Assembly (NCBI RefSeq): GCF_051401765.1 | Contig: NW_027480504.1 | Coordinates: forward strand, 1,984,001-2,048,000 | Direction of reading: 5' to 3' | DNA length: 64,000 nucleotides | Origin: Calliopsis andreniformis | Lineage: Eukaryota > Arthropoda > Insecta > Hymenoptera > Andrenidae | Shown here: one piece after another, positions 52,261 to 63,900 of the stretch | Position numbering within the stretch: the first letter of the stretch is position 1 | Layout of the letters: every line of letters begins with the position of its first letter | The notes under the pieces: generated by a model | Seen by the model: only the letters and a program-made list of their open reading frames with translations | What the model was told of the DNA's origin: nothing | Databases searched by the model: none | Position numbers and translations under genes: made by a program

Positions 52261-53986
52261 TCCTCAGTCCTCAATCCTCAGTCATAAAGCCTCGAACCTC
52301 AATCCTCTACCGTCAGTCCTCGTACTCAATCCTCAAACCTCAATCCTCAATCCTCAATATTCAATCATCAATACTCAATCTTCAATCCTCAATCCTCAAT
52401 CCTCAATCCTCAATCCTCAACCCTCAATATTCAACACACAACCCTCAGCCATGAATCCTCAATCCTCAATCCTCATTCTTCAATCCTCAATACCCAATCC
52501 TCAATCTTCAATCCTCAATCATCAATCCTCAATTCTCAATCCTCAATCCTCAATCCTCAGTTGTCAAACCTCAATCCCTGATCCTCTGCCCTCATCCTCA
52601 ACCCTCAGTCTTCAATCCTCAGGCCTCAGTCCTCAAACCTCTCTCCTCAACCCTCAGACATCATCCTCAATCCTCAATCCTCAATCCTCAATCCTCAATC
52701 TTCAATCCCTAATACTCAATCTTCTATCCTCAATGCTCAGTCCTCAAACCTCAATCCTGAATCTTCAATACTCAACCTTCAAGCCTCAATCCTCTGTCCT
52801 CAATCCTCGATCCTCAATCTTCAATCCTCAATATCCAATCTTCAATCCTCAATCCTCAATCCTCAATCCTCAAGCCTCAATTTTCAATCTTCAATCCTCA
52901 ATCCTCAGAACTCAATCATCAATATTCAACCCTCAGTCCTCGTCCTCAATCCACAGCCCTCAATCGTCAATCCTCAATCTTCAATCATCAATATTCAATC
53001 TTCAATCCTCAATGCTCAATCCTCAATCCTCAATCCTCAATCCTCAATCTTCAATCCTCAATCCTCAATCCTCAATCCTCAATCCTCAATCTTCAATCCT
53101 CAATGCTCAATCTTCAATCCTCAATCCTCAATCTTCAATCCTGAATACTCAATCTTCAATCCTCAATCCTCAATCGTCAATCCTCAATCCTCAATCTTCG
53201 ATCCTCAATACTCAATTTTCAATCCTCAATCCTCAATCCTCAATCCTCAATTCTCAATCCTCAATCCTCTGCCCTCAGTCCTCAAACCTCAATCCTCAAC
53301 ACTCAGCCATCGTCCTCCATCCTCAATCCTTAATCATCAATCCTGAATCTTCAATCCTCAATATTCAATCATCAACCCTCAATCCTCAACACTCAATCCT
53401 CAATCCTCAATCCTCAGTGATCAATACTCAATCTTTAATACACAATCCTCAATCCTCAATCCTCAATCTTCAATCCTCAATCCTCAATCCTCAATCCTCA
53501 ATCCTCAATCTTCAATCCCTAATACTCAATCTTCAATCCTCAATCCTCAGTCCCCAAACCTCAATCCTGAATCTTCAATACTCAACCTTCAAGCCTCAAT
53601 CCCCAGTCCTCAATACTCAACCACCAATCCTCAATTCTCAATACTCAATAGAATATCCTGAATTCTCAGGACCCAATACTCAAACCTCAATCCTCAACCC
53701 TCAGCCCTCATCCTCCATCCTCAATCCTCAATCCTCAATCCTCAATCCTCAGTCCTCAATCTTCAATCCTAGATCCTCAACCCTCAATTCTCAATCCTCA
53801 TTCCTCAATCCTCATTCTTCAATCCTCAATACCCAATCCTCAATCCTCAATCCTCAATCTTCAATCCTCAATAATCAATCTCCAATACTACATCCTCAAT
53901 TCCCAATCCTCAATCATTAATCCTCAATCTTCAATCCTCAATCGCCAGTCCTCAATCTTCAATCCTCAATGCTCAATCCTCAATCC
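52261..53986 (+). repeat. 1.7-kb segment, copy 1 of 3 (partners 55495 and 57505)
   Basis: GTCATAAAGCCTCG at 52281 aligns with 55515, and CAGCCATGAATCC at 52447 with 55681, both at offset 3234; the landmark 53647 aligns with 56881. The longest stop-free stretch of the window (52253-53920, 555 codons) lies here. Its length only reflects a run of repeat units without stop-forming variants. Confidence 0.88.
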
Positions 53987-55375
53987 TCAAGCCTCAGTCC
54001 TCAATCCTCAATCCTCAATCCTCAAACCTCAATCCTCAATATCCAATCTTCAATCCTCAATCCTCAACCCTCAATCCTCAATCCTCAACCCTCAGACATC
54101 ATCCTCAATCCTTAATCCTCAATCCTCAATCCTCAACCTTCAATCCTCAATACTCAATCTTCAATCCTCAATCCTCGGCCCTCAAACCTCAATTCTGAAT
54201 CCTCAATACTCAACCTTCAATCCCCAATCCTCAGTCCTCAGTACTCAACCATCAATCCTCAATTCTCAGTACTCAATAGAATATCCTGTATTCTCAGGAT
54301 TCAATACTAAAACCTCAATCCTCAACCCTCAGCCCTCATCCTCCATCATCAATCCTCAATCCTCAATCCTCAATCTTCAATCCTCAGTACTCAATATTCA
54401 ATCCCCAATCCTCAATCCTCAATCCTCAATCCTCAATCCTCAATCCTCAACCCTCAACCCTCAATCCTCATTCCTCAAACCTCAATCCTCAACCCTCAGT
54501 CCTCATCCTCAATTCTCAATCCTCAATCCTCAATCCTCAATCCTCAATCTTCAATCCTCACTATTCAATCCTCAATCCTCGATCCTCAGTCGTCAAACCT
54601 CAATCCCTGACCCTCTGCCCTCATCCTCAACCCTCAGTCTTTAATCCTCAGTCCTCAGTCCTCAAACCTCAATCCTCAACCCTCAGACATCATCCTCAAT
54701 CCTCAATCCTCAATCCTCAATCCTCAATCCTCAATCTTCAATCCCTAATACTCAACCTTCAATCCTCAATCCTCAGTCCCCAAACCTCAATCCTGAATGT
54801 TCAATACTCATCCTTCAAGCCTCAATCCTCAGTCCTCAATACTCAACCATCAATCCTCAATTCTCAATACTCAATAGAATATCCTGAATTCTCAGGACTC
54901 AATACTCAAACCTCAATCCTCAACACTCAGCCCTCATCCTCCATCCTCAATCCTCAATCTTCAACCCTCAATAATCAATCTCCAATCCTACATCCTCAAT
55001 CCCCAATCCTCAATCCTTAATCCTCAATCTTCAATCCTCCATCGCCAGTCCTCAATCTTCAATCCTCAATGCTCAATCCTCAACCCTCAAGCCTCAGTCC
55101 TCAATCCTCAATCCTCAATCCTCAAACCTCAATCCTCAACCGTCAGTCCTCGTCCTCAATCCTCAACCCTCAATCCTCAATGCCCAATCTTCAATCTCCA
55201 ATCCTAGATCCTCAATCCTCAATCCTCAATCCCCAATCTTCAATCCTCAATAATCAATCTCCAATCCTAGATCCTCAATCCTCTATCCTCAATCCCCAAT
55301 CTTCAATCCTCAATAATCAATCTCCAATCCTAGATCCTCAACCCTCAATCCTCAATCCTCAATCCTCAGTCCTCA
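53870..55375 (+). repeat. 1.5-kb segment repeated at about 58478-59983 (offset 4608)
   Basis: Landmarks 54275 and 54873 align with 58883 and 59481, and the 63-bp block at 55195 with 59803. Both copies share CTGTATTCTCAGG (a mismatch inside the dyad), CAATACTAAAACC and CAATCATTAATCC. Confidence 0.87.
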
Positions 55376-55383
55376 ATCCTAAG
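55195..55383 (+). repeat. 63-bp repeat, three copies, with truncated right flank
   Basis: Copies start at 55195, 55258 and 55321, 322 bp after the landmark at 54873. The normal continuation (CTCACTCTTCAATCC to CAGCCCTCATCC, about 150 bp) is absent and the sequence goes straight to CAGTCCTCAATCCTAAGTCC. The module is therefore broken and no landmark follows for 2 kb. Confidence 0.9.
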
Positions 55384-55494
55384 TCCTCAGTCCTCAAACC
55401 TCAATCCTCAACCCTCAGACATCATCCTCAATCCTTAATCCTCAATCCTCAATCCTCAACCTTCAATCCTCAATACTCAATCTTCAATCCTCAA

Positions 55495-57220
55495 TCCTCA
55501 GTCCTCAATCCTCAGTCATAAAGCCTCGAACCTCAATCCTCTACCGTCAGTCCTCGTACTCAATCCTCAAACCTCAATCCTCAATCCTCAATATTCAATC
55601 ATCAATACTCAATCTTCAATCCTCAATCCTCAATCCTCAATCCTCAATCCTCAACCCTCAATATTCAACACACAACCCTCAGCCATGAATCCTCAATCCT
55701 CAATCCTCATTCTTCAATCCTCAATACCCAATCCTCAATCTTCAATCCTCAATCATCAATCCTCAATTCTCAATCCTCAATCCTCAATCCTCAGTCGTCA
55801 AACCTCAATCCCTGATCCTCTGCCCTCATCCTCAACCCTCAGTCTTCAATCCTCAGGCCTCAGTCCTCAAACCTCTCTCCTCAACCCTCAGACATCATCC
55901 TCAATCCTCAATCCTCAATCCTCAATCCTCAATCTTCAATCCCTAATACTCAATCTTCTATCCTCAATGCTCAGTCCTCAAACCTCAATCCTGAATCTTC
56001 AATACTCAACCTTCAAGCCTCAATCCTCTGTCCTCAATCCTCGATCCTCAATCTTCAATCCTCAATATCCAATCTTCAATCCTCAATCCTCAATCCTCAA
56101 TCCTCAAGCCTCAATTTTCAATCTTCAATCCTCAATCCTCAGAACTCAATCATCAATATTCAACCCTCAGTCCTCGTCCTCAATCCACAGCCCTCAATCG
56201 TCAATCCTCAATCTTCAATCATCAATATTCAATCTTCAATCCTCAATGCTCAATCCTCAATCCTCAATCCTCAATCCTCAATCTTCAATCCTCAATCCTC
56301 AATCCTCAATCCTCAATCCTCAATCTTCAATCCTCAATGCTCAATCTTCAATCCTCAATCCTCAATCTTCAATCCTGAATACTCAATCTTCAATCCTCAA
56401 TCCTCAATCGTCAATCCTCAATCCTCAATCTTCGATCCTCAATACTCAATTTTCAATCCTCAATCCTCAATCCTCAATCCTCAATTCTCAATCCTCAATC
56501 CTCTGCCCTCAGTCCTCAAACCTCAATCCTCAACACTCAGCCATCGTCCTCCATCCTCAATCCTTAATCATCAATCCTGAATCTTCAATCCTCAATATTC
56601 AATCATCAACCCTCAATCCTCAACACTCAATCCTCAATCCTCAATCCTCAGTGATCAATACTCAATCTTTAATACACAATCCTCAATCCTCAATCCTCAA
56701 TCTTCAATCCTCAAACCTCAATCCTCAATCCTCAATCCTCAATCTTCAATCCCTAATACTCAATCTTCAATCCTCAATCCTCAGTCCCCAAACCTCAATC
56801 CTGAATCTTCAATACTCAACCTTCAAGCCTCAATCCCCAGTCCTCAATACTCAACCACCAATCCTCAATTCTCAATACTCAATAGAATATCCTGAATTCT
56901 CAGGAGCCAATACTCAAACCTCAATCCTCAACCCTCAGCCCTCATCCTCCATCCTCAATCCTCAATCCTCAATCCTCAATCCTCAGTCCTCAATCTTCAA
57001 TCCTAGATCCTCAACCCTCAATTCTCAATCCTCATTCCTCAATCCTCATTCTTCAATCCTCAATACCCAATCCTCAATCCTCAATCCTCAATCTTCAATC
57101 CTCAATAATCAATCTCCAATACTACATCCTCAATTCCCAATCCTCAATCATTAATCCTCAATCTTCAATCCTCAATCGCCAGTCCTCAATCTTCAATCCT
57201 CAATGCTCAATCCTCAATCC
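55495..57220 (+). repeat. 1.7-kb segment, copy 2 of 3
   Basis: Compared with copy 1 there is one extra base in the landmark region's right arm context (CAGGAGCC against CAGGACCC, a substitution) and AAACCTCAATCC near 56712. Otherwise I see the same order of all variant units. The right end is near 57220, where AATGCTCAATCC replaces AAGCCTCAGTCC. Confidence 0.87.
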
Positions 57221-57504
57221 TCAATGCTCAATCCTCAATGCTCAATCCTCAGTCCTCAATCCTCAGTCCTCAATCCTCAATCCTCAACCCTCAATCCTCA
57301 TTCCTCAAACCTCAAACCTCACCCCTCAGTCCTCATCCTCAATTCTCAATCCTCAATCCTCAATACTCAATCCTCAATCCTCAATCTTCAATCCTCAATA
57401 ATCAATCTCCAATCCTAGATCCTCAATCCACAATTTTCAATCCTTAATCCTCAATCTTCAATCCTCAATCCCCAGTCTTCAATCTTCAATCCTCAATGCT
57501 CAAT

Positions 57505-58465
57505 CCTCAGTCATAAATCTTCAAACCTCAATCCTCTACCGTCAGTCCTCGTACTCAATCCTCAAACCTCAATCCTCAATCCTCAATATTCAATCATAAA
57601 TACTCAATCTTCAATCCTCAATCCTCAATCCTCAATCCTCAATCCTCAACCCTCAATATTCAACACACAACCCTCAGCCATGAATCCTCAATCCTCAATC
57701 CTCATTCTTCAATCCTCAATACCCAATCCTCAATCTTCAATCCTCAATCATCAATCCTCAATTCTCAATCCTCAATCCTCAATCCTCAGTCGTCAAACCT
57801 CAATCCCTGATCCTCTGCCCTCATCCTCAACCCTCAGTCTTCAATCCTCAGTCCTCAGTCCTCAAACCTCTCTCCTCAACCCTCAGACATCATCCTCAAT
57901 CCTCAATCCTCAATCCTCAATCCTCAATCTTCAATCCCTAATACTCAATCTTCTATCCTCAATGCTCAGTCCTCAAACCTCAATCCTGAATCTTCAATAC
58001 TCAACCTTCAAGCCTCAATCCTCTGTCATCAATCCTCGATCCTCAATCTTCAATCCTCAATATCCAATCTTCAATCCTCAATCCTCAATCCTCAATCCTC
58101 AAGCCTCAATTTTCAATCTTCAATCCTCAATCCTCAGAACTCAATCATCAATATTCAACCCTCAGTCCTCGTCCTCAATCCACAGCCCTCAATCGTCAAT
58201 CCTCAATCTTCAATCATCAATATTCAATCTTCAATCCTCAATGCTCAATCCTCAATCCTCAATCCTCAATCCTCAATCTTCAATCCTCAATCCTCAATCC
58301 TCAATCCTCAATCCTCAATCTTCAATCCTCAATGCTCAATCTTCAATCCTCAATCCGCAATCTTCAATCCTCAATACTCAATCTTCAATCCTCAATCCTC
58401 AATCGTCAATCCTCAATCCTCAATCTTCGATCCTCAATACTCAATCTTCAATCCTCAATCCTCAA
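57505..58465 (+). repeat. 1.7-kb segment, copy 3 of 3, truncated
   Basis: CAGCCATGAATCC at 57676 aligns with 55681 (offset 1995). The copy keeps the first 1 kb, including CAGAACTCAATCATC near 58135. It then joins AATAATCAATCTCCAATCCTAC at about 58478 and so lacks the middle 0.6 kb of the other two. Confidence 0.85.
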
Positions 58466-59802
58466 TCCTCAATCCTCAATAATCAATCTCCAATCCTACA
58501 TCCTCAATTCCCAATCCTCAATCATTAATCCTCAATCTTGAATCCTCAATCGCCAGTCCTCAATCTTCAATCCTCAATGCTCAATCCTCAATCCTCAAGC
58601 CTCAGTCCTCAATCCTCAATCCTCAATCCTCAAACCTCAATCCTCAATATCCAATCTTCAATCCTCAATCCTCAACCCTCAATCCTCAATCCTCAACCCA
58701 CAGACATCATCCTCAATCCTTAATCCTCAATCCTCAATCCTCAACCTTCAATCCTCAATACTCAATCTTCAATCCTCAATCCTCGGCCCTCAAACCTCAA
58801 TTCTGAATCCTCAATACTCAACCTTCAATCCCCAATCCTCAGTCCTCAGTACTCAACCATCAATCCTCAATTCTCAATACTCAATAGAATATCCTGTATT
58901 CTCAGGATTCAATACTAAAACCTCAATCCTCAACCCTCAGCCCTCATTCTCCATCATCAATCCTCAATCCTCAATCCTCAATCTTCAATCCACAGTACTC
59001 AATATTCAATCCCCAATCCTCAATCCTCAATCCTCAATCCTCAATCCTCAATCCTCAATCCTCAACCCTCAATCCTCATTCCTCAAACCTCAATCCTCAA
59101 CCCTCAGTCCTCATCCTCAATTCTCAATCCTCAATCCTCAATCCTCAATCCTCAATCTTCAATCCTCAATATTCAATCCTCAATCCTCAATCCTCAGTCG
59201 TCAAACCTCAATCCCTGACCCTCTGACCTCATCGTCAACCCTCAGTCTTTAATCCTCAGTCCTCAGTCCTCAAACCTCAATCCTCAACCCTCAGACATCA
59301 TCCTCAATCCTCAATCCTCAATCCTCAATCCTCAATCCTCAATCTTCAATCAATAATACTCAACCTTCAATCCTCAATCCTCAGTCCCCAAACCTCAATC
59401 CTGAATGTTCAATACTCATCCTTCAAGCCCCAATCCTCAGTCCTCAATACTCAACCATCAATCCTCAATTCTCAATACTCAATAGAATATCCTGAATTCT
59501 CAGGACTCAATACTCAAAACTCAATCCTCAACCCTCAGCCCTCATCCTCCATCCTCAATCCTCAATCTTCAATCCTCAATAATCAATCTCCAATCCTACA
59601 TCCTCAATCCCCAATCCTCAATCCTTAATCCTCAATCTTCAATCCTCAATCGCCAGTCCTCAATCTTCAATCCTCAATGCTCAATGCTCAACCCTCAAGC
59701 CTCAGTCCTCAATCCTCAATCCTCAATCCTCAAACCTCAATCCTCAACCGTCAGTCCTCGTCCTCAATCCTCAACCCTCAATCCTCAATGCCCAATCTTC
59801 AA

Positions 59803-59990
59803 TCTCCAATCCTAGATCCTCAATCCTCAATCCTCAATCCCCAATCTTCAATCCTCAATAATCAATCTCCAATCCTAGATCCTCAATCCTCAATCCTCAA
59901 TCCCCAATATTCAATCACAATAATCAATCTCCAATCCTAGATCCTCAACCCTCAATCCTCAATCCTCAATCCTCAAACCTCAATCCTCTA
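59803..59990 (+). repeat. 63-bp repeat, three copies, right flank replaced
   Basis: Copies start at 59803, 59866 and 59928. The last step is 62 bp because a unit reads TCAATCACAATAATC. It sits 322 bp after the landmark at 59481. After the block the array jumps to CTCAAACCTCAATCCTCTACC, the sequence found at 33485 and 40695, so a breakpoint lies near 59975. Confidence 0.9.
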
Positions 59991-60630
59991 CCGTCAGTCC
60001 TCGACCTCAATCCTCAAACCTCAATCCTCAATCCTCAATATTCAATCATCAATACTCAATCTTCAATCCTCAATCCTCAATCCTCAATCCTCAATACTGA
60101 ATCCCCAATACTCAACCTTCAATCCTCAATCTTCAGTCCTCAGTACTCAACCATCGATCCTCAATTCTCAGTACTCAATAGAATATCCTGAATTCTCAGG
60201 ATTCAATACTCAAACCTCAATCCTCAACCCTCAGCCCTCATCCTCCATCATCAATCCTCAATCCTCAATCCTCAATCTTCAATCCTCAGTACTCAATATT
60301 CAATCCCCAATCCTCAATCCTCAATCCTCAATCCCCAATCCTCAATCCTCAATCATCAACCCTCAATCCTCATTCCTCAAACCTCAATCCTCAACCCTCA
60401 GTCCTCATCCTCAATTCTCAATCCTCAATCCTCAATCCCCAATCCTCAATCCTCAATCCTCAATCCTCAATCCTCAATCCTCAATCATCAACCCTCAATC
60501 CTCATTCCTCAAACCTCAATCCTCAACCCTCAGTCCTCATCCTCAATCCTCATTCCTTAAACCTCAATCCTCAACCCTCAGTCCTCATCCTCAATTCTCA
60601 ATCCTCAATCCTCAATCCTCAATCCTCAAT
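59970..60630 (+). repeat. Segmental copy of about 33481-34141 (offset 26489)
   Basis: The landmark 60177 aligns with 33688, and the rare unit CATTCCTTAAACC at 60551 with 34062, at the same offset. The copy at 40.7-41.26 kb matches the left part but lacks the CCTTAAACC part. Confidence 0.83.
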
Positions 60631-60939
60631 CTTCAATCCTCAATATTCAATCATCAACCCTCAATCCTCAATCCTCAATCCTCAGTGATCAATCCTCAAT
60701 CTTTAATACACAATCCTCAATCCTCAATCCTCAATCCTCAATCCTCAATCCTCATTTCTCAAACCTCAATCCTCAACCCTCAGTCCTCATCCTCAATTCT
60801 CAATTCTCAATCCTCAATCATCAATCCTCAATCTTCAATCCTCAATAATCAATCTCCAATTCTAGATCCTCAATCCTCAATCCTCAATCCTCAATCTGCA
60901 ATCCTCAATAATCGATCTCCAATCCTAGATCCTCAATCC

Positions 60940-63900
60940 TCAATCCTCAATCCTCAATCCTCAATCCCCATTCTTCAATCCTCAATACCCAATCCTCAAT
61001 CTTCAATCCTCAATCATCAATCCTCAATTCTCAATCCTCAATCCTCAATCCTCAGTCGTCAAACCTCAATCCCTGACCCTCTGCCCTCATCCTCAACCCT
61101 CAGTCTTTAATCCTCAGTCCTCAGTCCTCAAACCTCAATCCTCAACCCTCAGACATCATCCTCAATCCTCAATCCTCAATCCTCAATCCTCAATCCTCAA
61201 TCATCAATCCCTAATACTCAATCTTCAATCCTCAATCCTCAGTCCCCAAACCTCAATCCTGAATCTTCAATACTCAACCTTCAAGCCTCAATCCTCTGTC
61301 CTCAATACTCAACCATCAATCCTCAATTCTGAATACTCAATAGAATATCCTGAACTCTCAGGACTCAATACTCAAACCTCAATCCTCAACCCTCAGCCCT
61401 CATCCTCCATCCTCAATCCTCAATCTTCAATCCTCAATAATCAATCTCCAATCCTACACCCTCAATCCCCAATCCTCAATCCTTAATCCTCAATCTTCAA
61501 TCCGCAATCGCCAGTCCTCAATCTTCAATCCTCAATGCTCAACCCTCAACCCTCAAGCCTCAGTCCTCAATCCTCAATCCTCAATCCTCAAACCTCAATC
61601 CTCAACCGTCAGTCCTCGTCCTCAATCCTCAACACTCAATCCTCAATCCCCAATCTTCAGTCTCCAATCCTAGATCCTCAATCCTCAATCCTCAATCCCC
61701 AATCTTCAATCCTCAATAATCAATCTCCAATCCTAGATCCTCAATCCTCAATCCTCAATCCCCAATCTTCAATCCTCAATAATCAATCTCCAATCCTAGA
61801 TCCTCAACCCTCAATCCTCAATCCTCAATCCTCAATCCTCACTCTTCAACCCTCAATACCCAATCCTCAATCTTCAATCCTCCATCAACAATCCTGAATT
61901 CTCAATCCTCAATCCTCAGTCCTCAGTCGTCAAACCTCAATCCCCGACCCTCAGCCCTCATCCTCAATCCTCAGTCCTCAATCCTAAGTCCTCAGTCCTC
62001 AATCCTCAATCCTCAACCCTCAGACATCATCCTCAATCCTTAATCCTCAATCCTCAATCCTCAACCTTCATTCCTCAATACTCAATCTTCAATCCTCAAT
62101 CCTCAGCCCTCAAACCTCAATACTGAATCCTCAATACTCAACCTTCAATCCTCAATCTTCAGTCCTCAGTACTCAACCATCGATCCTCAATTCTCAGTAC
62201 TCAATAGAATATCCTGAATTCTCAGGATTCAATACTCAAACCTCAATCCTCAACCCTCAGCCCTCATCCTCCATCATCAATCCTCAATCCTCAATCCTCA
62301 ATCTTCAATCCTCAGTACTCAATATTCAATCCCCAATCCTCAATGCTCAATCCTCAATCCTCAATCCTCAATCCTCAATCCTCAATCATCAACCCTCAAT
62401 CCTCATTCCTCAAACCTCAATCCTCAACCCTCAGTCCTCATCCTCAATTCTCAATCCTCAATCCTCAATCTTCAATCCTCAATAATCAATCTCCAATCCT
62501 AGATCCTCAATCCACAATCTTCTATCCTTAATTCTCAATCTTCAATCCTCAATACCCAGTCTTCAATCTTCAATCCTCAATCCTCAATCCTCAATCCTCA
62601 ATCCTCAATCCTCAACCCTCAATATTCAACACACAACCCCCAGCCATGAATCCTCAATACTCAACCATCAATCCTCAACTCTCAATACTCAATAGAATAT
62701 CCTGAATTCTCAGGACTCAATACTCAAACCTCAATCCTCAACCCTCAGCCCTCATCCTCCATCCTCAATCCTCTATCCTCAATACCCAATCCTCAATCTT
62801 CAATCCTCAATCATCAATCCGCAATTCTCAATCCTCATACCTCAATCCTCAGTCGTCAAACCTCAATCGCTGACCCTCTGCCCTCATCCTCAACCCTCAG
62901 TCTTCAATCCTCAGTCCTCAGTCCTCAAACCTCAATCCTCAAACCCCTGACATCATCCTCAATCCTCAATCCTCAATCCTCAATCCTCAATCTTCAATCC
63001 CTAATACTCAATCTTCAATCCTCAATCCTCAGTCCTCAAACCTCAATCCTGAATGTTCAATACTCAACCTTCAAGCCTCAATCCTCAGTCCTCAATCCTC
63101 GATCCTCAATCTTCAATCCTCAATATCCAATCTTCAATCCTCAATCCTCAATCCTCAATCCTCAATCCTCAACCCTCAGACATCATCCTCAATCCTTAAT
63201 CCTCAATCGTCAATCCTCAACCTTCAATACTCAATACTCAATCTTCAATCCTCAATCCTCAGCCCTCAAACCTCAATTCTGAATCCTCAATACACAACCT
63301 TCAATCCTCAATTCTGAGTCCTCAGTACTCAACCATCAATCCTCAATTCCCAATACTCAATAGAATATCCTGAATTCTCAGGATTCAATACTCAAACCTC
63401 AATCCTCAACCCTCAGCACTCATCCTCCATCATCAATCCTCAATCCTCAATCCTCAATCTTCAATCCTCAGTACTCAATATTCAATCCCCAATCCTCAAT
63501 CCTCAATCCTCAATCCTCAATCTTCAATCCTCAATCCTCAATCCTCAATCCTCAACCCTCAATCCTCATTCCTCAAACCTCAATCCTCAACCCTCAGTCC
63601 TCATCCTCAATTCTCAATCCTCAATCCTCAATCCTCAATCCTCAATCTTCAATCCTCAATAATTGATCTCCAATCCTAGATCCTCAATACACAATCATCA
63701 ATCCTTAATTCTCAACTTTCAATCCTCAATCACCCAGTCTTCAATCTTCAATCCTCAATGCTCAATCCTCAATGCTCAATTCTCAATCCTCAATCCTCAA
63801 TCCTCAGTCGTCAAACCTCAATCCCTGACACTCTGCCCTCATCCTCAACCCTCAGTCTTTAATCCTCAGTCCTCAGTCCTCAAACCTCAATCCTCAACCC

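Noticed and set aside
52253..53920. Long open reading frame of 555 codons, and dozens of similar ones on the + strand coding SILNPQS repeats
   Set aside because: All are the three-frame translation of the heptamer. Overlapping frames give the same peptide, starts are chance ATGs from AATGCTCAA or CCATGAATCC, and there is no codon bias, ribosome site, splice structure or domain. None is called as a gene.
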